From positions 12,829,137 through 12,893,136 of the forward strand of contig OY741277.1 in NCBI GenBank assembly GCA_963514095.1: 64,000 bases of DNA, written 5' to 3'. The notes under the pieces are model-generated. The model was not told where the DNA came from. It made no database searches and saw only the letters and a list, made by a program, of their open reading frames with translations. Shown here piece by piece: positions 47,895-59,867 of this stretch. Every line of letters starts with the position of its first letter. Position 1 is the stretch's first letter. This DNA comes from Eutrigla gurnardus. Lineage: Eukaryota; Chordata; Actinopteri; Perciformes; Triglidae. The translations under genes were made by a program, and so were the position numbers.

Positions 47895-48075
47895 GCAGCA
47901 TCCACTTTGTGTTGCATTGCTGTTTTGCTGGAAAACAAAATGACAGCTGCAGTTCTCTTCTGGACTCCAGCAGATTTTTAATGTTACCCTTATCCTTCAT
48001 AAGCCCTCCAGGGTCTGAAGCATCCCCACAGCAGCATGAAGCCTGCCACTACATGCTTCACGGCTGGGATGGTGA
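47895..48075 (-). mobile_element. Decayed Tc1/mariner transposase fragment
   Basis: The minus strand encodes VKHVVAGFMLLWGC (48018-48062), matching the Tc1 signature V-K-H-G-G-G-S-I-M-L-W-G-C with one extra codon. Further on, in another frame, it encodes FVFQQNSNATQ (about 47905-47936), corresponding to the F-x-F-Q-Q-D-N-D-P-K-H-T region. The aspartate of that catalytic motif is replaced and the frame is broken, so the transposase is inactive. No terminal inverted repeats were identified. Confidence 0.75.
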
Positions 48076-48710
48076 ATGTCTTGTGTTGCGTCATGTTTTA
48101 CGGAGTTACACAACAAAAAAATGAAGTTGACTCAATGAAGCCAAATTTGTAAAGATATGAGTAAAATGTATTTTGTTTCATGTTAATATTTAATAAAGTA
48201 TTCAAAAATAAACATTTTCCCCCCACTTTTGCATGTTTGGAGATATTACAAAAATGTAATTGTAACTTTCCTCTTACAGAGATTCGGTGAAAATGTTTAA
48301 TGGTTTTATACAATTTATTTTAAGTCATTCTTATTTCAATACTCAATACATCAACATTTCTTTAAAATGCTATGGAATAGACAAATGCAGAGTTAATGTT
48401 TGGAGGTGTAATGTTCTGCTCACTAACAGTAACCTACATGGAGTTGTTTCCTCCTTTGGCAAGAGGGAGCACGCCAATAATCGATCACCAATAGTAAACA
48501 GAGGAGGGAGGCTGGACAGACAGGAGTACTGATGAGGATGTACTGCCATGTGTGTGTATTTTACAGGTAAACAAATGTAAACTGGGTAATAAATGGACTC
48601 AAAGGGGGTTAAGAAGTTGGCTGTTTATTCCCGCTGTGTGTATCTTTCGAGTCACATTGTTGTTAGCAAATCTAGCAGCTAAGCTAGCTTTACCCTTTGG
48701 CTACATTTTA

Positions 48711-48759
48711 AGATTCAAACGTCCACTTAAAATGAAATTTTTAGTGGACGTTTGAATCT
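48711..48759. repeat. Near-perfect 23-bp hairpin
   Basis: The arms AGATTCAAACGTCCACT and AGTGGACGTTTGAATCT are perfect over 17 bp. After one T-T mismatch the stem continues for five A/T pairs to a 3-base GAA loop. It could be a mini-palindrome or a small inverted duplication. It is too short for a typical miRNA precursor. Confidence 0.9.
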
Positions 48760-49900
48760 CTTGTGAATACAGCGCTGATGAAACAGGCAGCAACAGTAAT
48801 GGATTTGTTTTGGTGGAAGTTATTTTTAAAAAAACAAAGGAAGGGCACACACACGGTGCTGCAGTGCTACAAGAAGGGTGATAGACTATGAAGGATAAGC
48901 TAATATCTGTTACGCTCATAAAATTCTACTCATTATTTCAGCTGGTCCCTTTATCCATCCATGGGCCTCTCAGATGAGCACTGAAATATGAACACATGCC
49001 CAGTCAGCAGCATAGCCACTGATCTGGAGACTGACTCGGCCCAATGCATCATGGGATGAATGTTGCCTTAGACTTCCAACAACTTCTTTCACCACAATTA
49101 GACAGAAGACATTTAGTGTTGGATTTACTCGTTTTATGAAGCCTCTAAAATAACACTGGATAACCAAGCTTGTGAGAGGGACACGAGCCGTCGTTGGAGA
49201 GTTACTCCCGATTGGAGGATATTCAACGGGAGATTAAAGCGTTTCCAGAGATATTCTAAAAATAGCAGTTAGAGCACTTTGATGCATGTATGAGCATTGG
49301 TCTCAGCAGGTTCTAATATTTCACCCATTTACCACCATCTCCTCTACATTATTGCTTCTTCAGAATTCTCCTCTTTCCAACCTTCTCCCTGCTTCCCGCT
49401 TGTCGCACAAACAACAAACAAACACACGGTTGCTGCGTCAATAATGTCCGTATTGGTACATTGGCTTCGATTCCCCTGAGTGACGCAAGGCAAAAACTAG
49501 AGATTTTAGAAGGAATGTGGTGTTTAGTATTGATTTTGCTGTACTTTTCGTATTATTATTGTAAGAGGAAATCAACACGACCTGTGGATGAGCACTTAAT
49601 GAAAACCACAAGCCTTCAGGATCATGAGCAACAACATCAGGAGGGAAGAAAACTATAGTGGCGGATGGGCAGCAGCTGCTAATAAACATATTAATAACAA
49701 TTAGTGTAAGATTGTAGAGCTAAAGAAACAAATGTATTTAATAAGCAGCTTGCAGTAAAAATGCTAATGTGTGTCGCTTATGGTCAACACTTAAGTAAAT
49801 CTTTAGACTTCATACATGCAAGGTTCAAGACATCATTCTATTCAATTCCTTTTTTGTGACTTTATTAAGTCACAAAACTAATAATATAATAAAAAAATTA

Positions 49901-49926
49901 TTATACTATTATTAATAATAGTATAA
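49901..49926. repeat. Perfect 26-bp palindrome
   Basis: TTATACTATTATT is followed immediately by its reverse complement. A half copy (TTATACTATTATTA) recurs at about 50013-50026. Confidence 0.9.
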
Positions 49927-50439
49927 CTTTTTCAAATTTTAATGACTTTTTTCAGCATACTATATTATCAGTTATTTCGACATACTAAATAAATGTATGA
50001 CTTAATGACATGTTATACTATTATTAAAACAACTACTAATCAACTTCTTTTTAACTGAAAGAAGAAGGAATAAATTAAAAATTCAGTATGAAATAAACAC
50101 ACTGGGCAAGTCGTTAGTTATACCTTGAATGAAAATATAAATACCAAAATAAATTCAGCCAGTGTGTTCATGTGAAGTAGTTCTGAGTCCAATATCCCCT
50201 AAAGGGAGGTGAGAGGTCAAAGTCTGCTACAGAACTGACTTTCAGTTAATGTATTAACCAACACTGCCGCCGTGTGGTGTAACAGAGTATTGCATTTCAT
50301 GAAGAGGTAGGAACCTTTGCACAAATCAGTGTTTCTGACCGGACTCTATACCTGATGATCAAAATACTGCTTTGTGTTTGGCTGAGCTACACATTAAATA
50401 CATCTTTAAAGCTAAATTGCCTTAAAACGTGAATTAAAC

Positions 50440-50608
50440 GCCTGGTTTAGCTCATACTCATACTATCGGTTTTTGAGTCTGTCCGCCGCGTTTTCAGCGC
50501 AATTTAACGTTATTTCATGCTAACTTTTTTTTCCATGTGACGTTACGCCACAAAGTCCGGCAAGGTTGTGGTAAAAAAAACTGAAGAGAGAGACTCAATC
50601 TCTACCGT
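50440..50608 (+). promoter_or_regulatory. Probable eny2 promoter and non-coding first exon
   Basis: This stretch has more CpG than its surroundings and ends in a good splice donor, CCGT followed by GTAAGT (50609), which would join the acceptor CAG at 50779-50781. A non-coding first exon ending at 50608 is therefore likely; its start is unknown. TGACGTTACG occurs at 50538-50547 and again at 50707-50716, and ACGTCA at 50661-50666. These are CREB/ATF-like sites of unproven use. No TATA box is evident. Confidence 0.45.
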
Positions 50609-50791
50609 GTAAGTAAATATTCATAACGGAAGCTTCGAACCGCTAATTAATTAATGTAAAACGTCAGCTAACGTTAACTGCTCGGCGTTAACGTTGTTTA
50701 CGGCAGTGACGTTACGCTGAGGGTAAAAGCTACGTTACCATTAACATGCTGTTTTATTTGCTTTTGTCCCTGAAACGGCAGGTTAGAGACT

Positions 50792-50899
50792 ATGAGCAAA
50801 GAGTCCAGGATGAAGGCAACAGTTAACCAGAAGCTGACAGAGATGGGGGAACGAGAGAGGTGAGAGAAAACTAGTAGGGCTTGGTTTAACAAGTAGTTA

Positions 50900-50965
<66 letters not shown>

Positions 50966-52457
50966 ACCAAGTATAAATTAATTTCTGCTCTGTCACTTGT
51001 CAATGTCAACGTTTTATATGTCAATGTTATGTCTGGCTTGATATTTTAAGCATATGAGTTAATGTTATATGTTCAGCATACGTTATGAATTGTGAATTGA
51101 AGTGACTCCTCAAGCTTCAAGGGCGACGGCTGCTCCATCACATATTCATTTTCTGGCATGCAGTGAGGCATCGTTCTGTATAATCTGAACAGTTTGCAGT
51201 AATAATGTCAATGCGACAGAGAGAATTGCACATCGGGGCCAATCACCAATGTTGTAATCAAGATGAGGAAGTTGTCAGCTGTAACCTAATCGGCCTTCAT
51301 CTCCATGTGTTTGCTATTGACAGACTGAAGGAGTTACTGAGTGCTAAGCTCACTGAGTGCGGATGGAAGGACCAGATGAAAGCTCACTGCAAAGGTATAA
51401 GTGACGACTGTTGTTAAAACATATAGCAGTGGTGGTCATTAACTAATGGTAAAAGAAGTGAAAGAGGCTATTTCTACATACTCTCTTCTGAATCTTATAC
51501 ACCCACTTTAAAGACCCATGTTTTTTGCTAACATAACTTTGAAGTGTTATGAAAGAGTTTAAATGTATTTATTTTTTGGGTTAGGTTAAGTCTTTCTTAT
51601 GTCGAAAAAATTCAGAATATAGTACTGTAAAAATATAATATAGTATGTCAAAATTAGTTAAAAAGAAAAAGGCAAAGCAAAGTATGTTAAAATGAGATTA
51701 AAAAACTGCAGTCAAAGTTAGTAGAAAATACTCAGAAAGCAGGATATAAGATATGTTACACTGCAATAAAACTTCCGCAGCTTTAAGAATGGACACAATT
51801 TATGACATAATAAAGTACATGCACATTTGACTGTTGGAACTTAAGTGCAAGTGTTTTGCCGTGGACAAGTGGCTTTGAGTCATTTTTAATGAACGTGTCA
51901 TTAACTGTTTGGACTTGCAGAAGTAATCAAAGAAAAAGGCTTGGAGCATGTCACTGTGGAGGACCTGGTTGTCGAGATCACTCCGAAAGGAAGAGGTATC
52001 TTCACTTGAATATTTGGAAGAGTTGAATGCTTTAAAAACACACACAAAGTATAAATCTGTCTCTAATTTGATTTTGTGCAGCTTTTATATCTGTGCTGTT
52101 CTCATTTCTCCTTCCACGAACACTGATAATATGAAAGTCATCCCCCTAAAAGGCAACATTGTGAAATGCATGTAAAATATACATTGCTAAATAATTTCCT
52201 TCAAGGACGGCAACCATTTTGCATGCAGTTACTTCACCAATAGTTGCCTCAGCAGGAGGTGGAGCAGTCATGAGTTGTTATGTTTCCAGTAACTGATGTG
52301 GGTTTGATCAAAGACACACGTTTTTGCAGCATGACTTTATCTGTGTGAAAGAATAAGTCATAGATTCTCTCTGTCTCTTGCAGCCTTGGTGCCGGACAGC
52401 GTCAAGAAAGAGCTTCTCCACAGAATAAGAGCCTTTTTAGCACAGCATGCCACATAA
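50792..52457 (+). CDS. eny2: ENY2, transcription and mRNA export factor
   Basis: Four coding exons: 50792-50859, 51324-51394, 51921-51995 and 52384-52457 (stop TAA 52455-52457). All junctions are GT/AG and the frame is continuous for 95 residues (human is about 101). ENY2 is a small, mostly helical nuclear protein. It is a subunit of the SAGA deubiquitinase module, where it binds the ATXN7L3/USP22 assembly, and of TREX-2, where it wraps the GANP/Sac3 helix to couple transcription to mRNA export. Recognisable blocks are NQKLTEMGERERLKELL, AKLTECGWKDQMKAHCK, EVIKEKGLEHVTVEDLV, EITPKGRALVPDSVKKELL and the C-terminal IRAFLAQHAT, nearly identical to vertebrate ENY2. The start at 50792 gives MSKES, matching the internal M-N-K-D start region of the human protein. 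The 5' acceptor (CAG ending 50781) places the ATG ten bases into the exon. Each exon is too short to stand out as an open frame alone. Confidence 0.96.
50902..50964. repeat. (GT)n microsatellite in eny2 intron
   Basis: About 31 uninterrupted GT units starting 43 bases after the donor of the first coding exon, in the first intron that separates coding exons. Confidence 0.96.
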
Positions 52458-52681
52458 CTGTGATTTTAAAATGATTTTCAGATTTCACTCCCTGTACTAC
52501 CATATAGAATCTTGAATCTTACCGATAGTTTTTCCATGATCTTGAATTTCTACATAATGACACACACCTGAATTTGGGATTCTGTGTTACAGTTTTTACA
52601 GCTCTCTTACACCTTGCACATTGAATTGCCCTTTGTACATTACATGCTGTATAAATACAGTTTTCACAGCATTTTAAATGA

Positions 52682-52687
52682 AATAAA
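52682..52687 (+). terminator. eny2 polyadenylation signal candidate
   Basis: AATAAA lies 225 bases after the stop codon, followed by A/T-rich sequence and a second AATAAA at about 52703. The transcript probably ends within about 30 bases of one of them. Confidence 0.6.
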
Positions 52688-52705
52688 GCAAAATAATAAT
52701 GTCAA

Positions 52706-55700
52706 TAAATCAATATATGACAAAATTAAGCTTTTTACTGTCTGACTTCATTCTCATAATTAAAACATTTGTAACAGTTGCATGTTTGGCCATTGTATTA
52801 GGTGGTATTGGGTGGGTACACAGTTGCTGGTTGTATTTTGTACCATAATGATGAAACCCATGAATTAAATGCTTACAACTATTATAAGTACCACCCTTTA
52901 AAATGTTCAAGTGTTCGTTATGATGTCAGGGACCAAGTTGCCTCCATTTGCTCGCATAAGAGAGTCATTTGACAATGAATGAAGCTCATTTCAAGGTTAA
53001 AGCACTGAGTCCATAAATAAAGCCTTGTTGTCTGTGATGTATTCGCACGACAAAAAGTCTTAATATTGGCTTTTTTTTTTAGCTAAAAGAAACTGTTTAA
53101 ACTGCCAAAAGCAGAAAGGACAGCTGGCATAGACCAACAGTTTGAATTCTTAAATTAATAGTAATATATCAAACTTTGATGTGTATGCTGTGGGTGATTA
53201 TAAGATAATCCTCCTGCCTTGCACTATGTTTTTATATTCATTCTATTTTCTTATTTGCTCCAAGTCCGTTTCACACCACCAGGGTTGTCGCTGAAAGAGT
53301 GAGGCTGATATTGTCCATGTAATCATTTCCCCAACGGAATGCATAAAGCTGTAAGAACACATTGAAGCATTAACAACACATTAATTTAATGGAATACATT
53401 AATGTTGTTATAGTTAGATCTACTCGTGCTCTAGATGGGGCTGTGTTATTATACATTTATTAATGTGTGCAATTCAAACTAAGTGATTTATTGAAGGCTT
53501 TCCTTCCTGCATTTGGCAGCTTTCAGCCTTGACTGTGTTCTTCATAGACTCTTTAATATTCAAAGTTGTAAATTATGACGGCAGATGTTCGTGAAACCCT
53601 GGATTGACCATGAATTAAACCTAGCTGGTGCTGTGAAATCACTTTGCCCTGTGATCAAACGAACTCAACTCCAAAGAACTGATTCTGTAATGACGAGCCA
53701 GCTGCTGCTTTCACATCGGAGATTCAACACAACGTTCCCAACAGAGGGGGGGAGAGGGCGGTGGCAACAACGAGATCATGAAAAGATAAACGGGAGTGAC
53801 CCTGTTCACAGGGAGAGGTGGGAGCATCGGGGGACACATTGCCTTAACCCAAGTGTATGAAATGAACAAGTGCACTCAAGTGTCCCAGTGAGAGTCGCTA
53901 TAGAGTGCAAAATACCACAATGAGGTAGAGAAAGCCAGGCCATGAGCTCCCTACAATGTCCCGATTGTCTCAACAAAACGTGCTTTTCCTTTGTGTGTGT
54001 GTTTGTTTTGATGTTGTCGTGGAACTTCATAACTTCCCCATTGAGTCAATAAAAAGAAGACTATTAGAGCAATGTTTGATCCTGAAGGCATCTTTGTTTC
54101 CCCCCTCAGTCCACATGCTCTAACCACATCATTTTGTTTTGTTTAAAGGGTCTCTATAGTTACACACGCACAATGCCTAATTGGTTATGGATTACATTCG
54201 GAGAGGCCGTGAACCCAAAACAACGCGGCGCTCGGCACGAGTAGCACATTAGTGGGTAGTGAGTGAGCCTGCGCGGGTCACCCACCCAAGACAGAGAGAG
54301 TGTTTACTTAGCCGAAGGACCTGCTGTGACATCAGCGCAGGTGACAACATGCTGATATACAGTGCTGTTGCGGGGGCCAAATGGAACGCACCCCCTCCAG
54401 CCCGGCACACACGCTCCTTTAATGGCCTACATCAATTCCCATGTTATCAGCAGATCTCCCTCCGGGCACCCCCCCCCCCCCAATCCTGTACATAAAGGGG
54501 GTTCTGCGCCACTGGATAGAATTACCAGTGATGCAATTTATTATCATACAGATTTTTTTATTTACTTTCTCACTCTCCGTTCTCAGCTTTTCTCCATCAC
54601 TCAGGACCTACGCAGCTCTGCCAAGGAGCTGTACAGTATCCAGATGACTCTGCACATCATTAAAACAACTAGAAAAGTCGAGTTGTCTAAATAAAAGGAA
54701 AACATCATCTTTTTTCTTTTCTAAAAATCCCTTCCTCCTACACAGTAGAATGAGACCTGTTTCTGGTGACCGTGGCCGATAGTGAGCAAGCGTACACTTT
54801 GTAGCGTCCTGTGAGGCAGCCTCTGAATGAACCGCCATAAGTCAGGCAACAACAAAGGGCAGGAGCGCCCTTAATCCACCAAAGTCAACATCAAGCTGTG
54901 TCTGAGCAGCACTTAATGACATTTAATAGGAAAAGACAAACATGTTATGTGCGTCTCCATGTGCTGTTTTGTGTGCGTGTAGGTAAGTGTGCGCGGACAT
55001 GTTCACCACCCCTGGAAAGGGATCATTCCATCATGATAGCAGCTGTGTCAATAGGAAACGGAGCCAAAAGCGTGGTCCTGTATTCTGAGTCCCATAGGTG
55101 CTCTGAGGTCCTCTCTCTAGTGAAATTGGCAACATCCAAAGATCATAAACACCTCCCTTACTGTACAAACAACTGAAGAAAAGGCTGCGCTGGGTGGAAA
55201 CAGATGGCAGGGACGTGTTCATATTATAAATAAATTGTTGGGAAACGATGATGTTAGAGCACATCGCCTTCTTTGGGATAACTGTGCACCTGCTTCAGAG
55301 GGTAATGGTTTAAGAAGCGTCCATGAAGTACTGTATCTCCGGCCCTTGGTCAAGGGAAATCAAGAGGTAAATCTCTCCACGTTTACAACAGCACATCGGA
55401 CATCTCTTATTTATAGGACGCTGCTATCGGCTTTTGTGTCTCATATAAATTTCCCCATCTTTTTTCATCATGGAAAGGGCAAATACATTGCATAAGCAGA
55501 CAAAGGGTCAAGAGGGGTATTTCAAAGCAAAAGAAGGGGCCATGTGCTCCTACAAATTCCCAAGACCCGGTGTGCAGTTGGCCCTCTTTACTGTCAACAT
55601 GTGTGAATGCCATGCTCGATAAATTTCTCTTTGAATTCCCTCTCGAGAATTTATGAGACGTGCAACATGGGGTTGCAACTCTTTTGAAGCCTACACACTT

Positions 55701-58700
55701 GCAGCACTCTGTGCCGTTTACGCTCTCATTTGAAGGGGAAAAAAAGAAAAAAAGGGCAGAGATAGGGGAGAAGTTGGCATGTAGCATCCTGCAGTGTAAA
55801 GAGTTTTAAATGTGTTTACACTCTGTTGTGTCTCCCGGGATCTGTTTTCTACACACTAATGAGGCTAAAGGAGCAAGTTTCTCTCTGTTATTCCTGGCAT
55901 CGATTCACCAGTTGCAGGCATACCACTCACACTCTCTCTTTCTTTCTTCCCCCTCCCCTCCCTTTCCCTCTCAGTAGCCCAGCGCAAATAATAAATAAGA
56001 GGAAATACATCATCCCCTTTTTTTCAATCCGAGAGCCAGGAGCGGGCCTGCCAAAGTTAACACAAAGCAATCTTAGGTAATGATCAGCAAATGTGTATAA
56101 AGTTTCATAGAGCATGACTTCACATAATTCTTGTTTAGATCATCTTGGCTGGCTCAATGTTAACTGTGATGCCGCTTCAGCAGAAACCATGCATTCACAC
56201 ACACACACACACGCTTGCTTGTATCACGCTTAAAAGCAGCACTTCTGATTTGTAAGCGCTCGTAATTGATTTGATACGGTGAAACATTGTGGCAAGGATT
56301 AGCTACCAGTCATAAATTGTGGGATTTTTTTTTTGCAGAGGCTTTATTATATTACATACTCTTATAAACATTCATCCTTGCAAAATTGATGTCAGATTTT
56401 CCACTCGTTCACACACGTCGGTGGCACAGATACGGAGCGTTTCATCATGGCTCAATTGATGAAAATTATTTGCTCGACGTAGGAAGGAAAAAAAAAAAAA
56501 ACTACATGGAGATGTTTTAGTGCACTACCTACAGCACAGCCAGTGTGCAGATGGAGAGCCGGGGGGTCTCTATGCAACAACACAGAGGGAAAGAAGCGAA
56601 ACACAATCCAGACATTGTTTACCCTGTTTCTGATGTAAAGGCCACTTACTGTCGTGTCCAATGCCTAACCCTTAATTTGCTGCCCCGGCCTTTGAAGTGT
56701 GCACATATTTCTGTTTCCTGACACTACCTTTCCCCTCTCCTCTTTCTCTTTCCTCCGAGCCCCAGCAGTTGATATTGCAACTGGATAGGCCATGTTTCCA
56801 TGTAGGGGCTCTTTTTAGGCCTGCTCTGATGATAGAAAACACAAGTGGGGAAGGGGAAAAGGAGTGCTGGGCGCACAGATCCACAGAGAGGCCCCGGCCC
56901 CAGCCCAGACAACGCTGCAGGGGATTAGAGCACACCCTGGCAGCAGAATGGTTTCACTTAAGAATTTCAGTAATCACTTTTAGGAGTGTAATATATAGCT
57001 GACCTTCGGCAGCGCCACACGACCCCCCGCTCCCCCAGCCATTTGATCAAAGGAAGCGGCAGTGGCTGTGCAAACAGGCGCTATCAGTGGACTCCAATGG
57101 ATTTACTGCCTGCTTCTTCTCTCTTGTCTCCCCTGAGTCGTGTGCTGATACACACAGAAACCCAGTTTCATCTTACAGAACCTATTTTTCTCCCGCTACT
57201 AATTTACGGGCCAGATCATGACTTGGGGGGACTTAAAGGAGGAGGAGGAAGGGCGGGAGGGAGGGGGAGGCTCATGGGGCCTCGGGGAAGGGGAGAGTGG
57301 AGGTGGGAGCAGCTCGGGGCCCTTATCCACTGCCTGCTGACTGGGCCGAGCAGAGCGGCTCTCATCATCATGGGAAAAGCCCAGTAGGTGCTCTCTTCTC
57401 AGCTGGAGGAGCCAAACACCGTGGCCTGTGCTCCGCAACAATAACAGCAACCAGAAAGGGACTGGAGGGCTGGCCCAGTAGGGTTTATATAGTGCCCTAA
57501 ATCACAGGAGGCTCTGACAAAGAAGCGGGGAGAGAGGATGTGGGTATCTAAGCAACTATTAATAACCAGATACTTACTGGTGTGAACACAGCTGAGGTGT
57601 CTCTAAGTCTCTCTAATGCTGCACTTTAATGTTTCCTCATGTTTTAATTGCACTCATGTACAAGTTAACTCTTAATACACCAGCTTTCTGTTCCTCCCAA
57701 AGTACAGCATTTTATTGCTTTAGGTAACATAACATAGCATACCATTTCCACCAATTATGAACCAGCAATTACTGTAAACATTCCTCAACAAGAGGCAGAC
57801 TATCAGAAAACAACAAGTTGACCTTTATGCTTTTATAGGGAAATATCTTTCAGCTGGTTAAATCCCCGGTAATTTGTAGTTTGTGACTCACATGTTCTGG
57901 TCTAATTTCATGCTCTTGTTAAAATGTTTCTTGCAGTACCCCTTGTGCTTGTGCTGAAATTGTTGTTCATTTTGTCTTTGTTTAATTTAAAATGAACACA
58001 CACGCACACACACAAAAAAATGATTTATATGTCGTCTATTTCAGCATGAATGCCAGTAAAAGCTGCAGGAAGTTGGGGTTTGCAGAGCAGGGAAGTTTTG
58101 CTTGTGACCAGTTGAGGGCGTCAAAGAACAGATGACACAGGGGAATCTATAGTATGAGTGATACACTTGGTCATTCAAACTGCTGACTAGCCTACTTGTA
58201 TCTCATTCAACAAATTTCCCACATAAAATTGGAAATGTATACAGGACATATGTTTCTTCAAGTGCATGTGTGTTGTCTCTTTAATAACACAGACCCCAGA
58301 TATCGTAATGTTCCTCCTTGGCTGTATACTTACATTTTCAATTTTCCTGTCAGGGGCATAAAAACATGTCATTCGCGAGGAATTGAGTGCTGATGATAAA
58401 ATAGGCACAGGTACTTTAGATGGCATGTCAGGGAGTGTTTATGTGACTCAGCTGATGACAATGCGTGCCATGTCATTAAATGACCGCAGGAAGTCCTGTG
58501 TTTTTATGAGCTTCTTAGACAACTTGGGGAGGGGGGGGAGTTTGAAGAAAAATGTTTCCTGATTTGAGCATGTGAGCGCAACTCACCACATGTTCTGTCT
58601 GTCCCAGAAACAACAGGGAAGGACCCAAAAAGCACCACTGTGCCAGGGCCCTAACACACGGACTTTACCCTGCCTTTCATCTGACAGGGTCATTGCAGGT

Positions 58701-59867
58701 CAGGCTGGTCCCGAGGATGTTCTAAAGACTCTAAGTTATATGACGGCCGTTCAGCTCCTACAGGTACAAATTAACACTCATCTGAATCCAGCGTGGTAGT
58801 TATGTAACCCCCGTATTTAGCAAGAATTGATGATGAGGAAGTGTATGTGCGGGGCTGAAATATTCCTTCATTCCCCTCATCAGCTGATAAGAATCCGTGT
58901 TTGGAGAGCAAACAGGAGGAAAAAGTGCCTGCCATAAATGCGCTGTGGCCCTCGGACTTGTAAGTGTTTTATGGTGTGACTGATAAGTTTGATATCTGAG
59001 TGCTTGCCATGTCGTTACCGTAATACAGCTGGTCATTTTGATGCTAATTGGTGTTGAGTCATTTACAGTAAGAAATAATAACTTCTGGCTTCGCTGGAAG
59101 GAACTCTGCTCAGTAATCTGCGATTGGCTCATTTGTTTTATATCCGGAGCCAGGCACATTAACTTGCGTCCAACAGTTGGTTTTGGGAGGAAACGGGGAG
59201 AACTCCGTTGACCTTTGTGATTATTGCTAATTTTGCAGAAGAGTGAGCTGCTAGCTGGGTGGGCGGATAAGCTATCAGACTTAAAGGTGATTTACAACAT
59301 GTCTATTTCAATCAGCTTCAAGCTATTACAACTGTTCCATGTGCTTTATAATAAATACCATCGTCTCGGACCTCTGATCATAGGTGTGTGCTAGCGAGCA
59401 GGTTGGGCTGTGTGTGTGCATGGCATTTGGGTGTGTGAATCAGCTGAGGCTCATGTGGCTGGCCGGGCTTCGCTTCCTGCGACCCAGCGGGGCTCAGTCA
59501 CCAGCTGCCTCGCACCCACTACACATTCCTGCTTTATTCCCAAGCTGGCCTCCCTCGGCTACAACGGTCAGGACAAAATGTATGCCAGCTGCAACATCAT
59601 TAAGTAAATAGGATCCTTGCAGAGTTTTTTTTTTTTTTTTTTAAGAAAAAAGAAGGAGAGTTAGCCTGAATCAAATGTGTGTGTGCACGCAAACATGAAT
59701 GAAATGTGCACAGATATGAACCAAGACACTCTATTCACACATAGTTAGCTACATTTATTTAGCGTGTTCGCTGCTGCAGAGATGTAAAGCACTCACCGTT
59801 GGCAGAGCGTGGCTGTGGGGATAGCAGTGTTGGCCTTTCTGTTGGTCACTCAGGTCTTTCTACAGCT
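52706..59867. other. Intergenic sequence downstream of eny2, no gene seen
   Basis: About 7.2 kb. In human, PKHD1L1 follows ENY2; no exon of it was recognised here. Less AT-rich blocks at about 57000-57480 (including TTTGATCAAAGG, a TCF/LEF-type site, near 57042) and about 59380-59610 look like candidate regulatory sequence. C runs occur at 54468-54481, a short CA tract at 56196-56212 and a T run at 59627-59641. Open frames on both strands lack family motifs. Confidence 0.45.

Larger units (their letters stand above)
48076..50439. other. Intergenic sequence upstream of eny2
   Basis: About 2.4 kb with several strong inverted repeats (49856-49873; the perfect palindrome at 49901-49926) and an AT-rich block at 49860-50040. 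No NUDCD1-like exon was found on the minus strand, although in human NUDCD1 lies head-to-head with ENY2. Confidence 0.5.

Noticed and set aside
48711..48759. microRNA precursor
   Set aside because: The stem is about 23 bp with a 3-base loop; canonical pre-miRNAs have stems of about 30 bp or more with larger loops.
54601..54694. Exon-like sequence after CTCAG reading DLRSSAKELYSIQMTLHII
   Set aside because: A plausible acceptor precedes it, but there is no partner exon, no donor at the expected place and no recognised family.
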